Shown here piece by piece: positions 46,053 through 53,259 of a stretch of 64,000 bases of DNA. Within the stretch, counting starts at the first letter, position 1; every line of letters starts with the position of its first letter. The DNA lies in the NCBI RefSeq assembly GCF_024666615.1, contig NZ_CP088297.1, positions 1,550,001 through 1,614,000 of the forward strand. The letters run 5' to 3'. The position numbers were made by a program, and so were the translations under genes. A model generated the notes under the pieces. It searched no databases, was not told the DNA's origin, and worked only from the letters and a program-made list of their open reading frames with translations. The stretch is from Aquabacterium sp. J223. GTDB lineage: Bacteria; Pseudomonadota; Gammaproteobacteria; Burkholderiales; Burkholderiaceae_C.

Positions 46053-47231
46053 TCAGATCGCCTCGGCCGCGCGCAGCGCCGCGACCTCGTGCGGCGGCAC
46101 CCCGAGTTCGGCGAGGATGGCGTCGGTGTGCTGGCCCAGCGCGGGCACCGCGTCCATGCGCGGCGGCTCGGGCCAGCTGCCGGGCGGCAGCAGCGCGGGC
46201 AGCGGGCCCACCGGCGAGTCCACCTCGCGCCAGCGGCCACGGGCCTGGAGCTGCGGATGGGCCCAGACCTCGGCCATGGTGTTCACCTGGGCGTTGGCGA
46301 TCTGCGCGGCCTCCAGCCGTTCGACCACCTGCGCGGCGCTCAGCGGCGCGAAGGCCTCGACGATGAGGGCGCGCAGTGCGTCCCGTGCGGCCACGCGCTT
46401 GCTGTTGCCGGTGAAGCGCGGGTCCTGGGTCAGTGCGGGCTGCTGCAGCACCTTCTCGCAGAAGGCCGCCCATTCGCGCTCGTTCTGCAGGCCCAGCATC
46501 ACCGTGCCGCCGTCGCCGGCCGGGAAGGGGCCGTAGGGGTAGATGGTGGCGTGCGCGGCGCCGGTGCGCGGCGGCGGCGCCTGGCCCTCGAAGGCGTAGT
46601 ACAGCGGGTAGCTGGTCCACTCGGCCAGCGACTCGAGCATCGAGATGTCGATGTGGCGGCCGCGGCCGGTCTGCTGGCGCTGCAGCAGCGCGGCCAGGAT
46701 GTTGCTGTAGGCGTACATGCCGGCGGCGATGTCGGCGATCGACGGCCCGGCCTTGCAGGGTTCGTCCGGCGTGCCGGTGACGGAGACGAAGCCCGCCTCG
46801 CTCTGGATCAGCAGGTCGTAGGCCTTCTTGTCGCGGTAGGGCCCGTCGCCGCCGTAGCCGGAGATGTCGCAGACGACGAGCCCCGGCTTCTTAGCCGACA
46901 GCACGTCGTGGCCCAGGCCCAGGCGCTGGCTGGCGCCGGGGGCCAGGTTCTGCACCAGCACGTCGGCCTTCTCCAGCACCAGCCGCTGCAGCAGGGCGTT
47001 GGCCTGCGGGTGCTTGACGTCCAGCGTCAGGCTTTCCTTGCTGCGGTTGGTCCAGACGAAGTGCGAGGCCATGCCGCGCACCCGCTCGTCGTAGCCGCGG
47101 GCGAAGTCGCCGCTGCCCGGCCGCTCGACCTTGATGACGCGGGCGCCGAGGTCGGCGAGCTGGCGGGTGGCGAAGGGCGCCGCGATGGCGTGCTCCAGCG
47201 TGACGACGGTCAGGCCCTTGAGCGGTTGCAT
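46053..47231 (-). CDS. Family III CoA-transferase (CaiB/BaiF), possible itaconate/mesaconate CoA-transferase
   Basis: A 392-residue CaiB/BaiF CoA-transferase: MQPLKGLTVVTLEHAIAAPFATRQLADLGARVIKVERPGSGDFAR, FVWTNRSKESLTLDVKHPQA, VQNLAPGASQRLGLGHD (catalytic Asp region) and AQVNTMAEVWAHPQLQARGRW. It lies between the hydratase and the lyase genes with gaps of 20 and 37 bp. Itaconate CoA-transferase (Ict) of pseudomonads is of this family and is paired with a MaoC-type hydratase, as here. The substrate assignment is inference from the operon. Confidence 0.9.
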   Translation of the reverse strand: MQPLKGLTVVTLEHAIAAPFATRQLADLGARVIKVERPGSGDFARGYDERVRGMASHFVWTNRSKESLTLDVKHPQANALLQRLVLEKADVLVQNLAPGASQRLGLGHDVLSAKKPGLVVCDISGYGGDGPYRDKKAYDLLIQSEAGFVSVTGTPDEPCKAGPSIADIAAGMYAYSNILAALLQRQQTGRGRHIDISMLESLAEWTSYPLYYAFEGQAPPPRTGAAHATIYPYGPFPAGDGGTVMLGLQNEREWAAFCEKVLQQPALTQDPRFTGNSKRVAARDALRALIVEAFAPLSAAQVVERLEAAQIANAQVNTMAEVWAHPQLQARGRWREVDSPVGPLPALLPPGSWPEPPRMDAVPALGQHTDAILAELGVPPHEVAALRAAEAI

Positions 47232-47251
47232 GGTGATGTCTCCCGGTCGGT

Positions 47252-48178
47252 TCAGCGCAGCGTGGCTTCGGCGTCCATCGTCAGCCAGCCCTCGTGGTCC
47301 TGCGCCCACAGCGTGACGGTCCGGCCGTCGGCCTGCGGCTGGCCGCAGACCTTGAACGGGTTCAGGTCGAAGGTCGGCCGCACGGCCCTGAAGCGGAAGG
47401 TCGCGACGTCGGCGTCCGGCCGCTGGCGGCGCAGCAGGTCCATCAGCAGCGTGGCGATGAGCGGCCCGTGCACGATCAGGCCGGGATAGCCTTCGACCTG
47501 GGTGACGTACCGGCGGTCGTAGTGGATGCGGTGGCCGTTGAAGGTCAGCGCGGAGTAGCGGAACAGCAGCACGTCGTCCGGCACGATCGTGCGCCCCCAC
47601 GCTTCCTGCGGTCGCTGCCTGCCGAGGGGGCGCGTTTCCGGCCCGGGAGACCCGGATCCGGGAACCTGGTCGGTGTCCATCACCAAGGGCGCCTTCACCG
47701 GCGGCGGCTCGACGTCGGACGGCTTCTTCGCGTCGCGGTAGACGATGTCGTGGAACTCGACGATGGCCGGCTCGGCGGCGCCGTTGCAACGCACCTCGTG
47801 GCGCACCTTCACGAAGACCAGCCGGCCGGTGCGGCCGTCCTTGACGGTCACGTCGGCGATGGTGGAGGTGCGCTCCACCCGGTCGCCCACCCGCACCGGG
47901 CTGCGGAACTCGAACTGGCCGCCGGCCCACATGCGCCGCGGCTGCGCCACCGGCGGCAGGAAGCCGCCGCGCTTGGCGTGTCCGTCGGCGCCGATCTCGC
48001 TCTGCCGGTGCACCGGCAGGAAGTAGAGCCAGTGCCACAGCGGGGGCAGCGGGCCTTCGGCGACCTCCGGGATCGGCCAGTCCAGCGTGGCGTGCAGCGC
48101 CTTGACCGGTGCCGGCGTGATCAGGTCGTGGACCGATTCGCTGCGGCCGATCCAGGCCCGCAGGTCGGGTTCGCTCAT
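47252..48178 (-). CDS. MaoC/HTD2-like dehydratase, mesaconyl- or itaconyl-CoA hydratase type
   Basis: A double-hotdog enoyl-CoA hydratase of 308 residues. The N-terminal half has WHWLYFLPVHRQSEIGADGHAKRGGFLPP and RMWAGGQFEF. The catalytic C-terminal half has DVLLFRYSALTFNGHRIHYDRRYV, with the hydratase motif, and EGYPGLIVHGPLIATLL. This is the layout of mesaconyl-C4-CoA hydratase and of itaconyl-CoA hydratases. The linker between the halves (roughly residues 166-195) is encoded by an in-frame copy of a dispersed DNA repeat also found after uvrC, which makes that part of the protein unlike its relatives. Confidence 0.88.
   Translation of the reverse strand: MSEPDLRAWIGRSESVHDLITPAPVKALHATLDWPIPEVAEGPLPPLWHWLYFLPVHRQSEIGADGHAKRGGFLPPVAQPRRMWAGGQFEFRSPVRVGDRVERTSTIADVTVKDGRTGRLVFVKVRHEVRCNGAAEPAIVEFHDIVYRDAKKPSDVEPPPVKAPLVMDTDQVPGSGSPGPETRPLGRQRPQEAWGRTIVPDDVLLFRYSALTFNGHRIHYDRRYVTQVEGYPGLIVHGPLIATLLMDLLRRQRPDADVATFRFRAVRPTFDLNPFKVCGQPQADGRTVTLWAQDHEGWLTMDAEATLR
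47590..47665. repeat. Dispersed GC-rich repeat, copy 2, inside a coding sequence
   Basis: CCGAGGGGGC (47622-47631) and CCGGGAGACCCGGATC (47643-47658) match copy 1 at 11931 and 11953 exactly, with nearly the same spacing. In the gene's own direction it is read through without a stop and encodes a Gly/Pro/Ser/Arg-rich linker (DQVPGSGSPGPETRPLG). The edges are approximate. Confidence 0.65.
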
Positions 48179-48207
48179 GGTGTCTCCTCTCGCCAGGGGG
48201 TGGCCGG

Positions 48208-49167
48208 TCAATCGGCGGTCAGCCTGGCCTTCTGCACGACGCCCTTCCACTTGGCCAGGTCGTCGCGCACCAGCTTGCCGAACTGCTCCGGCGTGCTGGT
48301 CTCGACGTCGGCGCCGTGGTCCTCGATGCGCTTGATCACCTCCGGGTCGGACAGCACCTTGTTCAGCGCCGCGTTGAGCTGATCGACGACGGGCTTGGGC
48401 GTCTTGGCCGGCGCGAAGAAGCCGTACCACTGCTGCACGTCGACGCCGGGCACGCCGGCCTCCTGCAGCGTCGGCACGTCGGGCAGCTGCGGCGAGCGCT
48501 TGGGCCCGGCCACCGCCAGCGGCTTCAGCTTGCCGGACTTCACGTACGGCATGGCGGTGAAGATGCTGGGGAACATGACCTGCGTCTGCCCGGCCAGGGT
48601 GTCGGACACCGCCGGCGCCGAGCCCTTGTACGGCACGCCCACCATCGCCACGCCGGCGTTCAGCTTGAACAGCTCGGCCGCGAAGTGCGGCGCCGTGCCG
48701 CTGCCGGCCGAGGCGTAGGCGAACTTGTCCGGCTTGGCCTTGAGCTGCGCGATGAGGTCCTTCACGTCCTTGATCGGGGTCGCCGGGTTGGCCACCATCA
48801 GCGTGGGCGAATAGCCGACCAGGCCGACCGGCTGGAAGTCGGCCACCGGGTCGTAGCGCAGCTTCTGCAGCGCCGGGTTCATCGCATGGGTGGCGATGTA
48901 GCCGAACATCAGCGTGTGGCCGTCCGGCTGGGCACGGGCGACGTACTCGCTGGCGATCGAGCCGGTGGCGCCGGCGCGGTTGTCGATGATGATCTGCTGG
49001 CCCAGCAGCGGGCCCAGCTTCTGGGCGATGGTGCGGGCCATCGCGTCGTTGCCGCCGCCGGCGGCGGTGGGCACGACGATGGTGATGACCTTGTCCGGCC
49101 AGGCCTGGGCGGCGGGCGCGGCGACGGCGGCCGCAAGGGCCAGGGCGGGGGCGATGAGCGCTTTCAC
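48208..49167 (-). CDS. Bug/TctC-family periplasmic solute-binding protein
   Basis: A periplasmic receptor of 319 residues from the GTG at 49167. An AAGGAG Shine-Dalgarno lies 8 bp before it. The signal peptide VKALIAPALALAAAVAAPAAQA is followed by WPDKVITIVVPTAAGGGNDAMAR, the ligand loop of the family. Later blocks include IDNRAGATGSIASEYVA, PYKGSAPAVSDTLAGQTQVMF and YGFFAPAKTPKPVVDQL. Remarkably, the upstream PrpF-type gene runs in frame into this gene without a stop codon. The strong internal ribosome-binding site argues that a separate, exportable protein is made. The ligand is probably a di- or tricarboxylate. Confidence 0.92.
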   Translation of the reverse strand: MKALIAPALALAAAVAAPAAQAWPDKVITIVVPTAAGGGNDAMARTIAQKLGPLLGQQIIIDNRAGATGSIASEYVARAQPDGHTLMFGYIATHAMNPALQKLRYDPVADFQPVGLVGYSPTLMVANPATPIKDVKDLIAQLKAKPDKFAYASAGSGTAPHFAAELFKLNAGVAMVGVPYKGSAPAVSDTLAGQTQVMFPSIFTAMPYVKSGKLKPLAVAGPKRSPQLPDVPTLQEAGVPGVDVQQWYGFFAPAKTPKPVVDQLNAALNKVLSDPEVIKRIEDHGADVETSTPEQFGKLVRDDLAKWKGVVQKARLTAD

Positions 49168-49180
49168 GGGCGGGTCTCCT

Positions 49181-50268
49181 TCAATGGTGTCGGGCGTCGA
49201 GAACACGTACTCGGGCAGGTGCAGCGTTCCTTCGAAGATCTTTCGGGCGGTGCGCACCAGCGACGCGCGCCGGATGCGCGCGTCGTCGCCGTTGCCGTCC
49301 ACATCCACCTCGACCGCGATGCGGCCCTGCGGATGCAGCACGTCGATGCGGCGGCGGCCGGACCGCGTCGGGCCGCTGGCCACGGTGCCGGGCAGCGCGA
49401 AGGCGGTGGCCACGCCGATCGCGCCGGTGACCGCGTGCGAGGCGTGGCAGCGGCGCGGGGTGAAGTAGCGCGAGGTGATGCTGTCGGCGTCGTCGCCGTC
49501 GCTGACGATCACCGGCTTGGGCACGACGGCGCCCGAGACGTCGCCCAGGCCCATCGCCTCGCCGGCGGACAGGCGCAGGCTTTCCAGCCGCGCCAGCAGG
49601 GCGATGTCGGCATCGAGCTCGGCCGGCGACTCGCGCCCGCTCAGGCCCAGCGATGACGCACGCACCATCACCAGCTGCATGCCGGCGTCGATGCAGGTCA
49701 CGTCCACGCCGTCGATGCGGTCGGTGCGCCGACCGGTGGGGAACAGCGATCCGGTGACCGCGCCCCACGCGTCGAGGAAGTTCAGCAGGATGGGCGCCGC
49801 GGTCCCGGCCACGCCGTCGATGCTGGTCGGCCCCTGGTAGGTGAGCCGGCCACCCGGCGTCTGCACCGTGACGTCGATGCGCGAGCGGGTGTTGACGTTG
49901 AAGACCCGCACCGTCGTCTCGTCGCCGTGGGGCTGCACCAGCCCCTGCTCGATGGCGAACGGCACGACGCCGGACAGCATGTTCCCGCAGTTGGGCCGGG
50001 TGTCCACCGACCGCTGGCCGACGCCGACCTGCGCGAACAGGTAGTCGAGCTGGCAGCCCGGCTGCGCCGAGCGGGAGACGATGGCCACCTTGCTGGTGAG
50101 CGTGCTGCCGCCGCCGACGCCGTCGACCTGGAGCAGGTCGGACGCGCCGATGGCGCCGACCAGCGCCTCGTCGCGCGCAGCACCGTCGGCCGGCAGCCAT
50201 TCCTTGAGGAAGAAGGGGCCGCGGGAGGTGCCGGCTCGCATCAGGACGCAGGGGACGGTGCGGTTCAT
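49181..50268 (-). CDS. PrpF-family isomerase (aconitate/oxalomesaconate-type), reading frame fused to the Bug gene
   Basis: A PrpF-fold protein of about 360 residues: MNRTVPCVLMRAGTSRGPFFLKEWLP, GVGGGSTLTSKVAIVSRS, TRPNCGNMLSGVVPFAIE (the Cys-bearing catalytic loop) and SLVRTARKIFEGTLHLPEYVF at the end. Relatives isomerise aconitate or 2-methylaconitate (PrpF, Adi1) or tautomerise 4-oxalomesaconate (GalD, LigU). As given, the frame has no stop and continues into the Bug protein, giving a 686-codon reading frame. One extra C at the three-G run on the plus strand (49192-49194) would end it at the TGA at 49181-49183. It is the first gene of the operon and is divergent from a LysR gene. Confidence 0.88.
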
Positions 50269-50299
50269 GGACTCGACTGTGGGCGCGTCGCTGTTGCTT

Positions 50300-50328
50300 G
50301 TGAATTGCGCATTGGGGATCGATTGATC
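50300..50328 (-). promoter_or_regulatory. Repeated regulator motif, copy 1, before the PrpF operon
   Basis: On the plus strand GTGAATTGCGCA, a 6-bp spacer and ATCGATTGATC. The reverse complement of the same motif lies at 51308-51336 with the same spacer length. By my count 26 of 29 positions agree. It is 32 bp upstream of the PrpF start and 41 bp from the LysR start. Confidence 0.82.
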
Positions 50329-50369
50329 TACGCTTCACATCAATCCACGGCACGACGACGGAGCACGCG

Positions 50370-51296
50370 ATGGCCCTGAACTTCGACCTCAACGACCTGG
50401 TGGCCTTCCGCGCCGTGGCCGAGCTGAACAGCTTCCGCAAGGCGGCCGAGTCGGTGCACCTGTCGCAGCCGGCGTTCAGCCGGCGGGTGGACAAGCTGGA
50501 GCAGGCGCTGGGCGTGCGGCTGCTGGAGCGCACCACCCGGCGGGTGAGCCTGACGTCGGTGGGCCGCGAGTTCGAGCGCAAGGTGCGCGAGCTGCTCGAC
50601 GAGCTGGACAGCACGCTGCTCACCCTGCGCGGCGCGGCGGCCACCCGCATGGGCGAGGTGACGGTGGCCTGCGTGCCGTCCACCGTCTACTACTACCTCT
50701 CGGAGGTCGTCCGCCGCTACCACCAGCAATGCCCGCGCGTGCGGGTGAAGGTGCTGGACGCCGGCGCCAACGAGGTGCTGGGTGCGGTCTCGCGCGGCGA
50801 GGCCGACTTCGGGCTCAACTTCATCGGCGCGCAGGAGGGCGACATCGAGTTCAAGCCGCTCGCGCAGGACCGTTTCGTCGCCGCCTGCCGGCGCGACCAC
50901 CCGGTGGCCCGCCTGCGCAGCATCAGCTGGGGCCAACTGGCCGAGCACGACTACATCGCCGTCAGCCGCACTTCCGGCAACCGGGTGCTGCTCGACCAGG
51001 CGCTGGCCGGCGTGCCGGGACGCCCGCAGGCCACCTACGAGACGCAGCACGTCACCACCATGCTGGGCCTGGTCGAAGCCGGGCTGGGCGTGGCGGCGGT
51101 GCCGTCGATGGCCATGCCGGGGCCCGATCACCCGACGCTGGTCAGCGTGCCGCTGGTGGAGCCCGCGGTGACGCGCAAGATGGGCCTGATCCGCCGCCGC
51201 CGCCATGCGCTGTCGCCGGCGGCGCAGCAGCTCTACGACCTGTTCTCGGCGGTCAAGCCGCCGTCGCGCAGGGGCCGCACGACCCGCGACGGTTGA
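50370..51296 (+). CDS. LysR-family transcriptional regulator of the PrpF operon and porin
   Basis: A LysR-type regulator of 308 residues (LNDLVAFRAVAELNSFRKAAESVHLSQPAFSRRVDKLEQALGVRLLERTTRRVSLTSVG). The effector domain contains VTVACVPSTVYYYLSEVVRRY. It is divergent from the PrpF operon with a shared 101-bp region. Copies of one 29-bp motif flank the gene, one before the PrpF operon and one before the downstream porin, both in the same orientation relative to their target. It is therefore the natural regulator of both units. The co-inducer is probably the transported acid. Confidence 0.94.
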   Translation: MALNFDLNDLVAFRAVAELNSFRKAAESVHLSQPAFSRRVDKLEQALGVRLLERTTRRVSLTSVGREFERKVRELLDELDSTLLTLRGAAATRMGEVTVACVPSTVYYYLSEVVRRYHQQCPRVRVKVLDAGANEVLGAVSRGEADFGLNFIGAQEGDIEFKPLAQDRFVAACRRDHPVARLRSISWGQLAEHDYIAVSRTSGNRVLLDQALAGVPGRPQATYETQHVTTMLGLVEAGLGVAAVPSMAMPGPDHPTLVSVPLVEPAVTRKMGLIRRRRHALSPAAQQLYDLFSAVKPPSRRGRTTRDG

Positions 51297-51307
51297 TGCG
51301 CCAAGCG

Positions 51308-51336
51308 GATCAATCGATCTGCATTGCGCAATTCAC
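51308..51336 (+). promoter_or_regulatory. Repeated regulator motif, copy 2, before the porin
   Basis: GATCAATCGAT, a 6-bp spacer and TGCGCAATTCAC on the plus strand: the reverse complement of copy 1, so both motifs point the same way relative to the regulated gene. It lies 12 bp after the LysR stop and 84 bp before the porin start. Confidence 0.82.
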
Positions 51337-51420
51337 GCAGCCCGGCCCTCCTCGGATGATCGCGGCCGTTTTCACCCGCTGGCCGGGTGCCGGCGCCATG
51401 TCCACACCGAGGAGATACCG

Positions 51421-52487
51421 ATGAAGCCGCTGTTGATCGCCACCTGCTGCGCACTGGTCGGCGCCCCCGCCGCCGCGCAGAGTTCCGTCACCGTGTCCGG
51501 CATCCTGGACGCCGCCGCCCGCCATGTCAGCAACGAGGGCCGCGGCTCGATCAGCTCGCTGGTGAGCGGTTCCAACAACACCAGCCGCCTGATCTTCAGC
51601 GGCCGCGAGGACCTCGGTGGCGGCCTCACTGCCGCCTTCTGGTTGGAGCACGGCCTGTCCGTCGACTCGGGCGCTGTCAACGAAGCCACGAAGTTCTGGG
51701 ACCGCCGCAGCACCGTGAGCCTGTTGGGCCGGCAATGGGGCGAGGTCCGCCTCGGGCGCGACTTCATCCCCAGCTACACCAGTTGGACCCGCTTCGACCC
51801 GTTCTCCTACGTCGGCGTGGCGCGCAGCGCGAACGTCGTGACCGGCGGCCAGACGGGCCCGATCGGCGCCACCTTCGGCAGCAACCCCAACACCACGGTG
51901 CGCAGCGACAACGCGGTGCAGTACCTGTCGCCCGCCGTCGCCGGCTTCGACGTCGGCCTGATGGTGGCGGCCGGCGAGGGCGGGGCGGTGGCCAGCGGCA
52001 ACGCCAAGCTGTACGCCGGCCGCGTGGGCTACGCGAGCGGCCCGGTCAACGCCTCCGCCGCGTACACCACCTCGGAGAACGCCAACACCGTGGCCGGCAA
52101 GTTCAAGGACGCCACCGTCGGCGCCAGCTACGACATCGCCAACGTGCGCCTCGGCGCGGCCTGGCGGCAGTTCAAGTACGGCACCGCCGAGCAGACGATG
52201 TGGATGCTTTCGGCCGTCGGCACCTTCGGCCCGCACGAAGTGAAGGGCTCCTTCATCAAGGTCGACATGGACGGCCGCGTCGGTGCCGCCAACATCGGCG
52301 CCAACGGCGCGAGGCAGCTCGGGCTGGGCTATGTCTACAACCTGTCCAAGCGCACCGCGCTGTACACCACGGCCGCGCGCATCGACAACGACGGCGCGTC
52401 GACCTTCACCATCGCCGGGGGCCTGGCGGCCTGGCCGGCGGCCGCACGTCGACCGGCTACGAAGCCGGCATCCGGCACCGGTTCTGA
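51421..52487 (+). pseudogene. Trimeric Gram-negative porin, frameshift near the C-terminus
   Basis: A porin of about 355 residues. The ATG follows GAGGAGA. The signal peptide MKPLLIATCCALVGAPAAAQ precedes SSVTVSGILDAAARHV, and the family blocks FSGREDLGGGLTAAFWLEHGL and LGRQWGEVRLGRDF follow. The frame changes near 52425-52440. The expected final strand (GLAGGRTSTGYEAGIRHRF) is present one base out of frame and ends at the TGA at 52487. As written, the protein would lose the terminal Phe and gain an unrelated tail to 52704. A one-base deletion, real or technical, explains it. The regulator motif upstream links it to the PrpF operon. Confidence 0.87.
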
Positions 52488-52599
52488 AACGCCAGGCGTT
52501 CAGCCGGCGGCCGCGGATCGCCCGTGCGCCGCCGCTCGCGCCGGTCGGTCCATCGCTGCGCCGAACGTGCGCAGAACGCGACCAGGCGCGTGGTGCGAC

Positions 52600-52616
52600 C
52601 CGGCCCCAGGGGCCGG
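52600..52616. terminator. GC stem-loop between convergent porin and PEBP genes
   Basis: CCGGCCCC and GGGGCCGG arms with a minimal loop lie between the convergent porin and PEBP-like genes, 5 bp beyond the latter's stop. No U-tract. Confidence 0.4.
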
Positions 52617-52621
52617 CGGCT

Positions 52622-53206
52622 TCAATGCGCGTAGCGCATCACGAAGCTCGCGGCCCCCAGCGCCTTGCCGCCCTGCAGGGCCTGCAGCAGTTCGCCCTTG
52701 CTGAGGCCGGGGCCCAGGGCGTCGGGCTCCAGGCTGGTGGCGATCAGCGTGAAGACGTAGTGCTGCGGCGCGTTGCCGCGGGGCGGGCAGGGGCCGAGGT
52801 AGGACAGCCCCAGCGTGTTGCGCCCGTGCATGAAGCCGCTGCCCGACGCGGTGGCCGCGCCTTCGGGCAGGCCCCGCACGCCGGCCGGGATGCCGTAGGC
52901 CACCCAGTGGTTGACGCCCAGCCCGGCGCGGCCCGCCTGGTCGTCCATCAGCACCGCGAAGCTGCGGGTGCCGGCCGGCGGTCGCTCCCAGGCCAGCGCC
53001 GGTGAGACGTTGTCGCCGGCGCAGTTCGGGTTGGCGGGGTTGCGGCCGCCGTAGGGCCGGGTCGCCAGTTCGTTGTCCGCCCGCCCGGGCGACGTCAGCG
53101 TGAAGCCGGTGGGCGGCGGGACCGGGGGCCGCAGGGCGCAGCCTGCGAGGAGGAGGGCGAGGGCGGCCAGCGCGCCGACCCGCCCGGGCAGGGGGATGTG
53201 CCTCAT
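52622..53206 (-). CDS. YbhB/YbcL-type (PEBP family) lipoprotein
   Basis: A phosphatidylethanolamine-binding-protein family member of 194 residues. The N-terminal lipoprotein signal has lipobox LAGC. PEBP blocks are visible: FTLTSPG, CAGDNVSPALAWERPPAGTRSFAVLMDD with the DxxSPxLxW and DD ligand-site residues, VNHWVAYGIPAGV, SYLGPCPPRG and HYVFTLIAT. The role of the bacterial family is unclear. It lies between the porin and the MATE exporter and shows no functional link to either. Confidence 0.9.
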   Translation of the reverse strand: MRHIPLPGRVGALAALALLLAGCALRPPVPPPTGFTLTSPGRADNELATRPYGGRNPANPNCAGDNVSPALAWERPPAGTRSFAVLMDDQAGRAGLGVNHWVAYGIPAGVRGLPEGAATASGSGFMHGRNTLGLSYLGPCPPRGNAPQHYVFTLIATSLEPDALGPGLSKGELLQALQGGKALGAASFVMRYAH

Positions 53207-53259
53207 GTCGTCTGTGCCGTCCTGTTCGGTTGTCGCCGCACAGTCTAGACAGCGGCGGC

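Noticed and set aside
48208..50268. A genuine bifunctional PrpF-Bug enzyme
   Set aside because: The Bug part has its own ribosome-binding site, GTG start and signal peptide. An export signal in the middle of a cytoplasmic enzyme makes little sense. It is kept only as a sequence anomaly to check.
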